DNA from: Blastomussa wellsi
Taxonomy: Eukaryota; Cnidaria; Anthozoa; Scleractinia; Plerogyridae
Length of the DNA stretch: 64,000 bases
Reading direction: 5' to 3'
Assembly: GCA_947652115.1 (NCBI GenBank)
Contig: OX393566.1
Coordinates: 20,291,906 to 20,355,905 of the forward strand
Numbering within the stretch: position 1 is the first letter of the stretch; each line of letters opens with the position of its first letter. The position numbers and the translations under genes were made by a program. The notes under the pieces were generated by a model. It saw nothing but the letters and a program-made list of their open reading frames with translations. It was not told the DNA's origin and made no database searches. Positions 25,301-32,435 of the stretch are shown one piece after another.

Positions 25301-27447
25301 ATAGCGACAGGCTTTGTCCAAATCGCCAAACTGGGAATTCTTTACCAGTGCACGTTTTAATCGTGAAGCACGATTCCTAGACTTGCACCAAGTCGCCCTC
25401 TATAGGCTAGCGTAGCGTGCAAAGCGTCGCGAAGCGACCTGCAGGGAGTCACCAATCGACGGCCGTGATTGATAAAGTCGCGAGAGGGCGACTTGTCCCG
25501 CTTGACATACTGTCCCTCTTGAAGTACTGTCCCGTGCGTGACATACCTAAACCATATGCCTAAACTGCGCGTCGAAGGACTTTGTGGTAGTCTACACGAT
25601 CACCAGTTTGGCAATTTGAACTAAATCTATTGCTAATTTCTCAAAGCCTTTTGATAGAGTCGACTTTGGAGCAATTATTTTCTGTTTCTTTGAAACAGAA
25701 GTGGTGTCACTTTGTTTTATTTGGCACAATCCGCTCGAGCAAATTTGAATCGAAAGTTGCAAGTTCCTTCGATCAGTCTGCCGATCAACATTGCAGAGAT
25801 CCCATCAAAAGAACATATTGTTTGGCTGTAAGGTGGCTGCCAGCGGTTTCCAGCCATGTTTACATTTGATGGAAAACGCTTAAACCATCGAAAGCCACCT
25901 CAATACCATAGCTTCACTAGGACGTACATAGATGCATACGTTTGGTTTGTACCGTGATGCTGTTTAGATCGTACGTGTTCTTGCCTAACAGATCCAAGAG
26001 CGGTATGAACTTCAAATGGCTGTACAAAACAGACTAGCCCAGGCCGAGGATGAGCCAGAGGAGGGTGCAGGTTAGATCGCGCATGTTCATATTGTTTGAA
26101 AACTTTTTAAATTCAAGGAAGCTGTTACAATGCTTGCTGCTCTGGCATAGTCAGCATAATGCAGTATCCGTTCATACGTATTAGAGTAATTAAAGGTTCG
26201 AAGCCACTTTAATATAGTTATCATAATTTCAGCTGCCATTCTACATAACCGTGACATTGGCCAACTTGAAAGCCTTTGCTACTTTGGTCACCGCTCACAC
26301 ATGCAATTTATTTTATTTTTGTCTCTACATCTTCTTATATTCATTATTTTCATATCTGCTGTAAGAATTGTTTACTTTCTGTTTATAGTGTAAATAAAAA
26401 ATTGAATTGAATATTGAAATTAGATAGGTGCACAGCTAATTTGGAAAACAAATGTTTGTTGAAATTATTTCCGTTACCATTCAGTCAATCATTCACTTCA
26501 TTCACTCACTCACTCCGTTCTTTCTTCCTTCATTCATCCATTTATTCACTGATAATTGCATGCTGCAGTATAGAAACACACACAAACATCACTCAAAATC
26601 GTCCACAGTTTTAATCCACCAAAAGGTAACTGTTAACGTCGGCTTTTCCAATTTCGCTCTTTATTTTCATTTAATCCACCAAAAAGTAACTGTTAACGTC
26701 GGCTTTTCCAATTTCGCTCTTTATTTTCATTTATTGTTCTCAATTATGTGTGGTAGTCTTGTCTGTATTAAGTTAGTTTAATTTTGTTGTAGTTCTTGAT
26801 GTTGAAAGAATTAAACTGTCCTTTTGTCACGTGATGGTCTATTTTCAGATGTCTGTCTACCGGCCGTGTTTATGCCAACGCGTACAGGTCACGTGTACTC
26901 ACCAAAGGCCCACTCTTACTTTCACCCACTAGGTAAAAACGCTTGTTCCACGTGATGTCTAAATGGAATTCCATATAAATATGTCAATCCATTAGAAATT
27001 TAGTATTGGGTGATGTGTCTCTCGATCTAAACATAATATTTTTTCCTTATCAAAACTTGAGCATGTCTTTGTGAAAGAATTAAAATTTACAATTTGGATT
27101 ATGTTGAGGAAGGTTTTCATACTACAAACACTACAATTACACGCCCAAAACTTGATAAGTTTTCTTGTTCGTTGCCATTTTATGTACCTGAAGACAAGCT
27201 CTTCACCTACCAATAAGAATTAAGACTTGTGCTTGCGCAGTTGTGCTCGTTATGGCACAGTAGTTGCAGATTTTCTGTAAGTTCCTTTAGGTACTGCTAG
27301 TTTAAAAGTCGCAAATTTTCATTTGTCCATTGTTCCTTAGGTTCATCGGAAGGCCGACTCACTCAGCCGCCATCAATATTCAAGCTACCAGCGGTGACAC
27401 CAGAAGCAGTATCCTTTGATAAAGAAAAACCATGCCGGAAATCCTAG
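1249..27447 (+). CDS. Long multi-exon gene, unknown polar/acidic protein (5' end not seen)
   Basis: A chain of 27 exons keeps one frame through all splice phases: 1249-1310, 1355-1397, 1705-1910, 3204-3264, 5542-5609, 6078-6118, 11159-11283, 13072-13238, 13727-13743, 14088-14224, 15459-15607, 16128-16168, 17301-17607, 18215-18392, 19186-19320, 20099-20112, 20229-20273, 20643-20675, 21684-21726, 22183-22271, 22400-22476, 22661-22754, 23725-23800, 24270-24347, 25992-26070, 26849-26932, 27341-27447 (TAG). Visible product about 851 aa. It is basic and helical at the N-terminus, then acidic and Ser-rich (EEEEDDD near 15490; Lys/Ser/Pro-rich in 17301-17607). A well-ordered stretch lies in exons 18215-19320, a short coiled coil in 22183-22476, and a Pro/aromatic C-terminus. 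There is no signal peptide or membrane segment, so it is probably intracellular. I do not recognise the family. All introns have GT/AG ends. The first two exons are the weakest. Two exons are only 14 and 17 bp. Confidence 0.8.
1705..1910 (+). CDS. Exon of the long gene with a Cys-x2-Cys motif
   Basis: This exon has an in-frame stop just upstream at 1687-1689, so it must begin at a splice acceptor (gtgcag, ending 1704). It encodes 68 residues including GCSLCKRSSSDLSVP and ELVRMVKLYSTPWETK, then an Arg/Lys/Glu helix that continues in the exons at 3204 and 5542. It ends in phase 2 at a gtaaga donor. Confidence 0.8.
2416..3134. mobile_element. Inverted-repeat DNA transposon (CAG...CTG ends) with nested insertions
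   Basis: The left end (2416 onward, CAGCGCGACACACCTTAG) and the right end (reverse complement from 3134, CAGTGCGACATGCCTTGG) match over about 50 bp, through the 'caacaaacttttt' block. A second, shorter inverted pair sits inside at about 2469-2600 (AATCAGAGAGTGCGAATTTG and its mirror), and a retroelement fragment fills the middle. The CAG ends suggest a hAT-like origin; no clear target duplication was found. Confidence 0.6.
2824..3060 (-). pseudogene. LINE-type reverse-transcriptase C-terminal fragment
   Basis: A 78-codon open stretch includes YTIILGKTYLWTCRQKEVKP, a Phe-Lys helix, and a terminal EKIHKKWK. This resembles the C-terminal tail of non-LTR retrotransposon ORF2 proteins (L1/Tx1-like), which end in a 'GK..IW.CR..K' block and a final HKKW. 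The upstream polymerase and endonuclease are absent, so this is a 5'-truncated copy, here inside a DNA transposon. The family call is by eye. Confidence 0.5.
3608..4015 (-). repeat. tRNA-derived SINE with ATGAGT tail
   Basis: Read on the minus strand, it starts near 4015 with a tRNA-like head (GGTTAGCTAAGTTGGTTGAG, then the B-box-like GGTTTGAGCC). The body matches the SINE at about 25050-25280, and it ends in a tail of ATGAGT repeats at 3610-3645. It is a degenerate copy of the same family. Confidence 0.65.
4275..4570 (+). repeat. Dispersed repeat, copy 1 of 3
   Basis: Shared features with 14435-14765 (same strand) and 54365-54600 (opposite strand) include a TTTATTCCAT block, a 'tcagtccact...gtggtgcctcggcag' block, and the end GAGAATTTCTGCAGTTATG. 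No open frame survives. Family unknown. Confidence 0.6.
4571..5541. other. Intron remainder with CCTTGAAA-rich repeat
   Basis: At 4680-4940 the motif 'ccttgaaa' recurs many times (an irregular short-period repeat). At 5164-5301 lies a palindromic element. No gene is supported; the open frame on the minus strand at 4739-5023 is a by-product of this repetitive sequence. Confidence 0.5.
5164..5301. mobile_element. Palindromic MITE
   Basis: The outer arms read GGTAATCAAAT and ATTTGATTACC; inner arms GTGAAATTAGGAAATAATTT and its mirror near 5260. The 138-bp unit would fold into a long hairpin. No target duplication is certain. Confidence 0.6.
5740..5995 (-). repeat. tRNA-derived SINE
   Basis: On the minus strand the head near 5990 reads GGCCTGGTGGCCCGGATCAG, followed by a B box GGGTTCGAGTCC. 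Then comes a body with 'gacaagacactttactctcac' and 'cgatggactagcatcgcatc', and a downstream block 'cttcatgctaaggaaaccgg'. A second, older copy on the plus strand lies at 38450-38895. Confidence 0.7.
6545..7762 (+). CDS. Harbinger DDE transposase
   Basis: The product is 405 aa from the first ATG at 6545 (an open frame extends 15 bases further up from a GTG). It should be the nuclease that cuts and joins element ends. After a short hydrophobic/basic N-terminus, a helix-turn-helix region (residues about 90-165, MSRDTFDTLLATLRHKL onward) precedes a DDE_4-type core. The first Asp is in GAIDGTHIKI (D202), the second in YLVGDSAYPL (D290) and the Glu in ARVKVECAFGILKGRWR (E327). The C-terminus is Asp/Gly-rich. 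All three catalytic residues are present, with no frameshift or stop. In this superfamily the transposase needs the Myb-like partner encoded at 8119-9018 for nuclear import and end binding. Confidence 0.93.
   Translation: MLPRHIIACILAFLFLEFVQLQQRQLLLLLCQWRLHLVRLQLVLEHHNRFFRRRRRRPHPYYWNLPRPCNSWFEIHFHRRNIPEEFFYRQMRMSRDTFDTLLATLRHKLQREDTRLRNCIPPEKVLAIGLYRLAHGGSFENAGIAMNVGKATAREAFTDVVNAIYDFRNDFIKFPTNEAETRASIATFEELSDLPNIAGAIDGTHIKIKAPKESAVDYFSRYQQHDVAVQGIVDGKKIFLDIAAGFPGSLHDARVLRNSSIYERAEQGNVLAAPIHVTGGHEIQPYLVGDSAYPLSRWLQKPYPEGTRDPSEIQFNKQLSAARVKVECAFGILKGRWRILSFVEEASVARVSRIIVACAVLHNFCILHRDEWDFDDGDDGDDGQNPNGDVIGDGEAIREILKNNL
7763..8118. other. Intergenic spacer inside the Harbinger element
   Basis: AT-rich spacer between the convergent transposase and Myb-like genes; it should hold both 3' ends. 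I see no further gene in it. Confidence 0.6.
8119..9018 (-). CDS. Harbinger Myb/SANT-like DNA-binding protein
   Basis: The product is 299 aa from the ATG at 9018 (MEDSYLGML); the frame is open up to a TTG at 9042. After an acidic/Tyr-rich N-terminus and a Lys-rich linker, a trihelix (Myb/SANT-like) domain spans residues about 92-180. It starts with EEERYLVNLWVSYHERL and continues through WLKIVDELNAKYN and CKRKMKYLVDKYKERKDWNR. A Ser/Thr-rich linker, a basic patch (RRMRKKRK) and a C-terminal amphipathic helix ending in LEIVKKDN follow. This is the usual accessory protein of PIF/Harbinger elements, which in this superfamily recruits the transposase to the nucleus and to the element ends. It is uninterrupted, in line with a young element. 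Confidence 0.88.
   Translation of the reverse strand: MEDSYLGMLNDDDPYSEYNYYGSQVYVSAASPGPRPYASLCHPYVNHPIQPSTSTSYITTNQIESSQVEESRADESRKKGKGPKKQAANYDSFEPEEERYLVNLWVSYHERLESKDARKFWLKIVDELNAKYNHSRTVEKCKRKMKYLVDKYKERKDWNRKQSGGSIWKSPHYDEIDEVLGVRDVVTFSNVAGAGSESQNTSNTTSQEGSSSGTPSPAPADTSSSSADSEKESRRMRKKRKTPQTPDAENETGKVMKTVIDQGERIAGLMEKMQEDQTKQVDMMTKFMGAMLEIVKKDN
9587..10301. mobile_element. TTAA foldback element (AGTGCCCATAATG ends)
   Basis: It is 715 bp and flanked by TTAA at 9583-9586 and 10302-10305. The arms are about 140 bp: AGTGCCCATAATGTC and an 'ttcgctcatctaattctaca' block on the left, with the mirror on the right (10165-10301). It is nested in the transposon at 9378-11017 and related by its ends to the foldback at 60266-61033. 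Non-coding. Confidence 0.8.
10354..10578 (+). pseudogene. RecQ-type helicase motif I fragment
   Basis: The frame contains FLGGHNVFVNLTTGYGKSF, which matches the RecQ/BLM-family nucleotide-binding motif (typically 'G.D.FV.LPTGYGKS'). Soon after it drifts into unrelated sequence and stops, so only the first ATPase motif survives. It lies about 250 bp from the left end of the host transposon once the nested foldback is removed, the same place and direction as the fragment at 59357 in the second copy. It is probably cargo or a remnant of the autonomous element's own helicase gene. Confidence 0.6.
11397..11719. mobile_element. MITE with 10-bp target duplication (CATTCTCGTCCCC ends)
   Basis: It is 323 bp and starts CATTCTCGTCCCCATAGCCC; the right end is the mirror. 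The arms continue through 'gccggcagggccttggcacg'. A perfect direct repeat GGGTTTTGCT flanks it (11387-11396 and 11720-11729). A 9-10 bp duplication fits MULE-type elements. A diverged second copy is at about 48046-48298. Confidence 0.8.
11805..12260. mobile_element. MITE with 38-bp inverted ends
   Basis: The left end AGGGCGCGTTTTTTCCCAAT and the right end reverse complement AGAGTGCGTTTTTTTATTCA continue into a shared 'aattctggaat' block. Length about 456 bp. No convincing target duplication was found. Confidence 0.6.
13582..13683. mobile_element. Short hAT-like MITE with G tract
   Basis: The ends read CAGTGGCGGACCCAG and CTAGATCCGCTACTG (inverted), in the CAG-GGCGGATC style common to hAT-derived MITEs. 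A run of G (gggggtggggggggg) sits near 13610-13623. It lies just upstream of the 17-bp exon at 13727. Confidence 0.6.
14225..15458. other. Intron with dispersed repeat copy 2
   Basis: The dispersed repeat at about 14435-14765 matches 4275-4570 on the same strand and 54365-54600 inverted. The rest of the intron shows no gene; the open frame at 15150-15404 has no supporting feature. Confidence 0.55.
16169..17300. other. Intron with repeat half-arm and perfect inverted repeat
   Basis: At about 16390-16720 lies one diverged arm of the AGTGCCTATGA foldback family seen whole at 60266-61033 (shared 'gttgccatagcaacaccaca', 'catgccaagtttcaa'-like blocks). At 16893-17254 is a perfect inverted repeat. 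Confidence 0.65.
16893..17254. repeat. Perfect 109-bp inverted repeat with hammerhead-like cores
   Basis: The arms 16893-17001 and 17146-17254 are identical in reverse complement over all 109 bases by my reading, with a 144-bp spacer. Each arm holds CTGAAGATGGTCGTTGAACG followed by ACCGAAAC: a CUGANGA box, a self-complementary GGTCGT/ACGACC stem and a GAAAC box. That order matches the hammerhead ribozyme core found in terminal repeats of Penelope-like retroelements. The first stem-II pair is a U/C mismatch, so activity is uncertain. It ends 46 bp before the exon at 17301. Confidence 0.8.
18215..19320 (+). CDS. Probable folded core of the long gene (two exons)
   Basis: Exons 18215-18392 and 19186-19320 encode about 105 residues with the most globular composition in the protein. 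They read from FIHSVFKELMFKLPED through RFAVHPGKDRPMIAMAT and GDLKII, then DQFEGRWSHTGGIASP and FNSTCGQISLVCYL. Alternating hydrophobic residues and conserved-looking Gly/Trp/Pro suggest a beta-rich domain. I cannot assign it to a named family. It would be the best bait for a homology search. Confidence 0.75.
18393..19185. other. Intron with inverted fragment of a TTAA element
   Basis: The stretch 18914-19024 is the reverse complement of part of the element at 19399-19633 (shared 'gaagaagaacaccaaagg'/'ctaaaccaaaaaggaacaag' block). Nothing else is recognised. Confidence 0.55.
19399..19633. mobile_element. TTAA-flanked MITE (AGGAGCTACGTCA ends)
   Basis: It is 235 bp and flanked by TTAA at 19395-19398 and 19634-19637. 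The ends AGGAGCTACGTCA and TGACGTAGCTCCT are inverted. Related fragments occur at 18914-19024 and 37390-37500. Confidence 0.75.
20724..21035. mobile_element. TTAA-flanked MITE (GGTGGCTC ends), copy 1
   Basis: It is 312 bp and flanked by TTAA at 20720-20723 and 21036-21039, with ends GGTGGCTC and GAGCCACC. The body includes 'aatgggggtcaccgagctcg'. A close copy is at 53645-53971. Confidence 0.8.
21164..21263. mobile_element. 100-bp MITE of the TAGCCTGCG / 9-bp TSD family
   Basis: The ends read TAGCCTGCGAACAGGCT and, in reverse complement, TAGCCTGTGAACAGGCT. The flanks CGTGTGTTG (21155-21163) and CGTGTGTTC (21264-21272) agree at 8 of 9 positions. Same terminal motif and duplication length as the larger elements at 9378 and 59064. 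Confidence 0.75.
21727..22182. other. Intron, nothing recognised
   Basis: AT-rich intron of the long gene between the exons at 21684 and 22183. I see no repeat family or gene in it. Confidence 0.5.
22755..23724. other. Intron, nothing recognised with confidence
   Basis: The inverted words 'caacaaattgtc' and 'gacaatttgttg' at about 23425 and 23583 suggest an old inverted-repeat element. The open frame between them looks accidental. Confidence 0.5.
24440..24690 (-). repeat. tRNA-derived SINE
   Basis: The minus-strand head near 24690 reads GGGGTAGCGCTCGCC, followed by the exact B box GGTTCGATTCC. The body contains 'ggttttcccctctactcaaa' and 'gtttagacg'-like text (reverse complement) and ends A/T-rich near 24440. 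Confidence 0.7.
25050..25280 (-). repeat. tRNA-derived SINE, better copy of the 3608-4015 family
   Basis: Minus strand: an A box within GGTTAGCTCAGTTGGGAGGC and a B box GGGTTCGAACCC in near tRNA-like spacing. The following body is shared with 3608-4015, for example the 'atgtcattacaaaggctgca' block on the plus strand. Confidence 0.75.
26330..26405 (+). repeat. Probable LINE 3' end with TTGAA tail
   Basis: It ends 'gtgtaaataaaaaattgaat' followed by a short tail of TTGAA-type units, the usual terminal signature of small CR1/L2-like retroelement copies. No coding sequence is attached. Confidence 0.4.
26611..26730 (+). repeat. Tandem duplication of a 60-bp unit
   Basis: Two adjacent 60-bp copies (26611-26670 and 26671-26730) begin TTAATCCACCAAAA and end TTTATTTTCAT. 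They differ at one position (AAAAGG versus AAAAAG). They lie in the intron before the exon at 26849. Confidence 0.9.
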
Positions 27448-30414
27448 TCTGTACAGACGGCCTTAGTTTCTAAGAGACCTAAAAGGTTCTCAATGGCTTG
27501 TTCGCTCACCGATTACTGAATTTTTGCTTGGAAAAGATGAAACTGTTCTCGTATTTAATCTTGTGCTCAGTCATGTTGCAGTAACATAACATAAGACGAA
27601 TAGATCTCTTATGTTTTTAATCTTGCGCTTATGCTTTTGTTGCTGCTGTACTCATCTGCTTAATATGCTTCTGCTTACCATTCTGCCTTAATGTATGCGT
27701 ATGTCGCTAATGTAAACCAAGTTTAATTGTCATTAATATTAGATCTCCCGTAGCAGGGGGCTCGGCAAGACATTTCCTGGTATATTTGTAAGTCCATCTA
27801 TTGGCCATTTTGGAGTTCATGCTGCGTAAGCAACAGGGAAGAGCTTCAAATTTTAACCAATCGATAAGCGGACACCACCACATGAGAGATCACGGTGAGA
27901 TTAGTTACTTGACCAAGTTTGATGCTTTTAGGATCAACAGAGACCAAGTTGTGGTCCTTGAGGCATGGTTCAAAACCTATACAGATGTCTGTAATTTCGA
28001 GGCCGCGTCTCCCAGAACTCTTACAATTTCTTGTGATTTCTGATACTCTTAACAATGGGTAAACAAAATGATTTCATCTAAGCTTCTTCCATATAGTAAG
28101 TGCATGGCAGGATTTTACAGTTGATAAAACTGTACTAGCTGATAAAACGTTCTAACTCCGAAATGGCCTGTTTGATGACGAAATCACTTGTTTACTTACA
28201 CATAGCCACAGTAGTCACAAGTACACATTGTTAACCTGATTTTGTATTCCCATTCTCCTTTTAACTAAACTGCGTTTGCGGTCCACATTGTAAACAGTTA
28301 GTACAATCACCAATGAGTCACTCTGTCAGTCGGTCAGTCAGTCAGTTTGTTTGTTCGTCCGTTTGTTTGGTTGGTTGATTTGAGTTGTAATGGTCTTTTT
28401 TCCTTGACTGTATTTTAGCAAGTATCGGTTCTTAACCTATTCGAGATGAGCAAAAGATATAGCCAAACAGGACCCCCTTGGTTTGCCAATGATCAAGCAA
28501 GACCTCACACAATAGCCAACCCTGAGCAGTCACAAACAGCCCCACCCCCACCCACCGCGTGCGAAGTGTGGTCCCCGCCTCCCTACCAAGGCAGAGCACG
28601 AACAAGATAGTATACACAGATCCATGTGACGTCATGCGTCATGCCAAACGGAGAAGCGCGCGTTATTTACGTCAGGAATTACAATCAGGTTTAGGTTGTT
28701 TTTTGGATGGTCTTTATGCCAGAAAGTTATGGAGACAATAATAGGTCTTTCCAAAGGAAATTTGCAATCTTGATAACATTTCATAGCTGGGTTCATGCAT
28801 AGTACACTAACGTAAGTACTTCTTCGATGTTATGAGCTTCAGGGCATGGCTCAAAATCCAGACAAACGTCTCTTATTTTAAGAAAACTGCTACCAAATTC
28901 TCATCAACGCTTGTCGTTAGTAGCAAGCCTTCAAAAAGCAGTGAATTCCCACACGATCACTAACTGCAATACGATGTTTTAACGATTAGGGTCATTTCTT
29001 GTGTACCTCAAATTCCCAAATTCCTCTGAGACGTGGCTATAAGGAATCATGGTATTTGTATTCAACGAACTCTTTTTAAACTTTTTTTTATCCTGGCCGG
29101 GAGGCGTGTGTCTTCGAGAGAATCGCCACTGCGGAAAAACGAGATAATGTGAACATTTTGGTAATTTTCAAGGAAACCCTTGAATATTTAAGGTTAAGAT
29201 TTATACTAGAGGTAGATTGTTTTATGTTTGCTTACCTCTCAATTTCCACCTTCATAATTTTGCTTCCAATTTTTGCTATAAGCTCGTAAGTTCGCACGTT
29301 TTGACTAAAACTAAGCCATCGTTGTATCATGGCCGCCCTTGCTGAGGATGACCACCTCAAGAAATCGTGACGTCATGTGCGTGCACGATGCCTTTTTCCG
29401 CGGCGTCTAACAAACAGGAGCCCAGGCCTCACTTGAGCTTCACAGTATAAGTTCTTCTAATATAAGTCCAGGGGATTTCCAGTCAAAATTTATAGCCTTT
29501 AGTGGTGTGACCTTACCAACTGGGCCATGTAGGGGAATTTGTGAGAAATACCTTGCATATTGAAGGAGATGCTATCTTTTGAAAAAGAAAAACATCAAAT
29601 ATACAGACCACTGTATTGCCACAAAAGCTAATTCTTGACTTCTTTCTCAAGTGCAGTCTCCGTCTTTTTTTTTCCCGCATTGACGGCAGCGGAGATAGCC
29701 TTCCATAGAAAAACCTCGTACATAAGGTCCTCTTTTTATTCTTCGACAAAGTCCCCGCAGACGAGCTGAGGTTGCTCATGCAATTGAAATGTTACAGAGT
29801 TTCAAGCTGGCCCGTATGTTTGTTAGTTAAACTATAAAATAGACAAAGTATATTTTTGCTTTGCTTTTATTAACTGCCAAATAGTTATACTGTAAATAGC
29901 CTGCATTTATTTAATAACAAAATATTACCTTGAAGTTCTTGTTACTACCAATTTAAGTTCAACAGTGTTATTTTAAATGTGGAATTTTAAACGGACCCTA
30001 TACAATAATAGGAAATTAATGCCTAAATTAATTAATAGCTCTTGTATACATTTAAAGAAGTATATTTTGGTTATATTAAAGCCTTATTTTGGGTCTAGCC
30101 TTGTATTTATGCTCTCGTTGGTCTTAGCATTTTGCATTAACATTAATTGCAAAAAAATCTTCGAAGTGCTTTTTGTTCCTGTCAGTTATCTGGCCAAACG
30201 CTTTTGAGGCAAGTAAACATTTCTGAGGCTATGCAGCTATATTTCGCCTTGATGTTAAATTTGGTGGCCATTATGGTTGATTCAAATAAGTTGTTAAAGT
30301 GGCGGTCGCGGAAGGGGTATTGGTTGGTGTGGTGGTGGTGCTGGTGTTTTTTGTGGTGGTAACCATCGGTGGTGGTGACACCGAAGACAATGCTGGTAAT
30401 GGTAATGTTGACGG

Positions 30415-30808
30415 CGACGCTCATTTCCCTTTCGTAAACAAGCGATGCCATTTTTAACGGTCGATGCCATAATTGGTAACCAACTCTTAAATTGCTTAAT
30501 TGCTCACCTTCTAACTGGTTTGCTTGCGTTTAGCTTTTATTTATTGGCTGGGGCAATAGTAAAGTAAAATAGATTAAGAAAGTCAGTTTTTATAATTAAA
30601 TTTTGCGAAAATGTGGCGGATTGGCCTGGTAATGTAGTGATACTGTAGTGGTGAGATACGAATGTAGGTACGTCAGAGGTTCAGGGTTCGAATCTGGGCA
30701 TTGAAATATATATTTTCTTTCTTTTCTGTGGGAAAAAAATCGATAGCCAATAATATTGTAAGTGTCGCTAAAATGGCATCGCTTGTTTACGAAAGGGAAA
30801 TGTGCTAC
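30415..30808. repeat. Inverted pair around a tRNA-like repeat, beside GGT/GAT-rich sequence
   Basis: The block TTTCCCTTTCGTAAACAAGC at about 30423 returns as its mirror at about 30780 (GCTTGTTTACGAAAGGGAAA). The intervening stretch has a tRNA-type box (GGTTCGAATC near 30682). Both outer sides are G/T-rich trinucleotide sequence (30300-30420 and 30806-31080). Confidence 0.65.
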
Positions 30809-31299
30809 GGCGATGGTGGTTAGGTGGTGGGGAGGGGGGTGACAATGTCGATGACGATGGTTGTGATGGTGTTGGTGAAGATGATGTTATTGATGACAGT
30901 GGTGGTGATGGGGTTGGCGACGACGATGATGACGTTGATGATGATGCCAACGACGAGAATGATGATGATGATTGCGATGGTGGTGGTGGTGGTGATACTG
31001 AAGATGTTATTTATGACAGTGGTTGCAATAGAGGTGGTAACGTTGATTGTGGTAATGAGGACGGGAAAGATGTGGTGGTGAAGATGTTTATGTTTTAAAT
31101 GGGCTTTATGAGGTACATTTTCCAAGTGCTGCATGTGGTGAGGCCACTGGTGAAGCTCTTGTGTTTGTCCATTTAAATGAAAGCTAATGAGAATTACTTT
31201 TGTGGGGAACTAGTTGTCTTACATCTTGCCCACTAATTGGGTAACTTGCATTTAACTTTTTAGCGTGAAAGAGTGTACTCTTAGCAGTGGGTGGGCCAT

Positions 31300-31480
31300 C
31301 TAATTATCAATTGGCCACCGTAAAGAGCGAATCGCTCCGACGAAGGGCTAACGAAACGTCAGCTCTTGAATCTCTTTACGGTGGCCAATTGACATTATCA
31401 ACCCAGTTGATAAAACCAAATTATATTGTTATACTTCCCACCGACGCTGCACCACAGTTTCTTTAGAAACTTACCCCATC
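31300..31480 (+). repeat. Penelope-like element terminal-repeat remnant
   Basis: It includes GGCCACCGTAAAGAG and its mirror CTCTTTACGGTGGCC around a core CTCCGACGAAGGGCTAACGA then AACGTCAG, followed by 'cattatcaacccagttgata'. This matches the pattern I know from cnidarian Penelope-like terminal repeats. The core has lost a few bases between 'gctaacg' and 'aaacg', so the hammerhead stem II cannot form. Confidence 0.6.
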
Positions 31481-31811
31481 TAATTATCAAATTGTCTCCA
31501 ACAGAGCACAGAGTACTAAATTTTTGTTAAGGAACAATTTAACAGATACGACCCTACGAAATCAAAACATGCCTTAAATAGTTCACCCAACGGTTTTCTA
31601 ACGTTCGTATGATGTGACTGATGTAAATCCCCTCATCTATGAACGGACCCGTCATGGGCCCCACAGAGCAAAGTTCTACCATTTAAGGTCGGTTTATCTG
31701 AGCAAAACCTTTAGGACATGTACTGGTTTGTAACATCGACATTAATTCAGATAACCACCTTGATGGTTTGCCTTCACCGTAACCTTGACATTAAAACGGG
31801 GCAATTTCTGT

Positions 31812-32435
31812 TTAAAGTTTAGTGATGTATCGAGTCTTTTCGACCTCCGTTTCAACAAGAAATCGCAACAGCTTTTTCTCCCAACCGCGTCGTTCCTTGT
31901 CGCTCTGATGGCAGTCCACAAATGTCTGCTCTCTCAGTGCCTTGGGCATTTTCTTTTTCTTTATGCCATCGATTCTGACCACCAGCAAGGAACCTTCATG
32001 GGCAACCCTGCTTCGGTGCAAAGCCATTTCGAGTTCCCCTCTGCAGAACTTGCTGTCCATGTAGTTCTTGGACATCACCGCCAGCACTTTGCGGCTTGAG
32101 TAAACGCTTTCGGCCATGTTGTCGACCAGAGCTCTGCCTAGTTCAAAGTCCCGGCTGTGGATGCAGTACTTGAGGCGATTCCTTTCCAAGAGAGGGATAA
32201 GGTTGTTCGTTACCCACTGGTTGTCTTTGTTGCTGAATGTGACAAACACGTCATATTTTATTTCTTCGTCACTTGCTGTCTCTGCAAACGAGATACGGAA
32301 GTTGTGTTTCACATGTTCTTTGTTGGGCATTGAACCCACCGTTCTCCACCAACAAATCAGCTTTCCCACCCACCCATCCCTTCCTAATTCTTCAATCTCA
32401 GGTCGCAGTTTCAAAATCTCATGATAATTGTGACT
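31812..32435 (-). CDS. TIR-domain exon
   Basis: About 207 residues. After a linker the TIR domain runs from box 1, KYDVFVTFSNKDNQWV, through box 2 at HSRDFELGRALVDNM (the usual RDxxPG reads RDFELG here), to VLAVMSKNYMDSKFCRGELE and RGWEKKLLRFLVETEV. The missing Pro at the BB loop (PG to LG) is unusual, because that Pro matters for adaptor binding in mammalian TLR4. An in-frame TGA just upstream of 32444 means the exon must begin by splicing or at an internal Met. Confidence 0.85.
   Translation of the reverse strand, partial: SHNYHEILKLRPEIEELGRDGWVGKLICWWRTVGSMPNKEHVKHNFRISFAETASDEEIKYDVFVTFSNKDNQWVTNNLIPLLERNRLKYCIHSRDFELGRALVDNMAESVYSSRKVLAVMSKNYMDSKFCRGELEMALHRSRVAHEGSLLVVRIDGIKKKKMPKALREQTFVDCHQSDKERRGWEKKLLRFLVETEVEKTRYITKL

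Larger units (their letters stand above)
24348..25991. other. Intron rich in SINEs
   Basis: It contains two tRNA-derived SINEs (24440-24690 and 25050-25280, both minus) and an inverted-repeat unit at 25386-25497 (AAGTCGCCCTCT and its mirror). That unit is enclosed by a wider weak inverted pair (ATCGCCAAACTGG near 25322 and its mirror near 25606). A further 'aaggtggct...agccacct' palindrome lies at about 25828-25902. Confidence 0.6.
27448..31811. other. Intergenic repeats between the long gene and the receptor gene
   Basis: No gene is supported. Contents: a short (GTCA)/(GTTT) simple tract at 28320-28375, unrecognised sequence to about 30300, a GGT/GAT-rich block (30300-31090) with an inverted pair, a tRNA-like repeat head (30612-30712), and a Penelope-type remnant (31300-31480). 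Open frames in 30768-31134 are products of the simple sequence. Confidence 0.6.

Noticed and set aside
30768..31134. Several 60-104 codon frames on both strands
   Set aside because: All derive from GGT/GAT simple sequence (poly Asp/Gly/Val or Ser/Pro/Thr) and have no other support.
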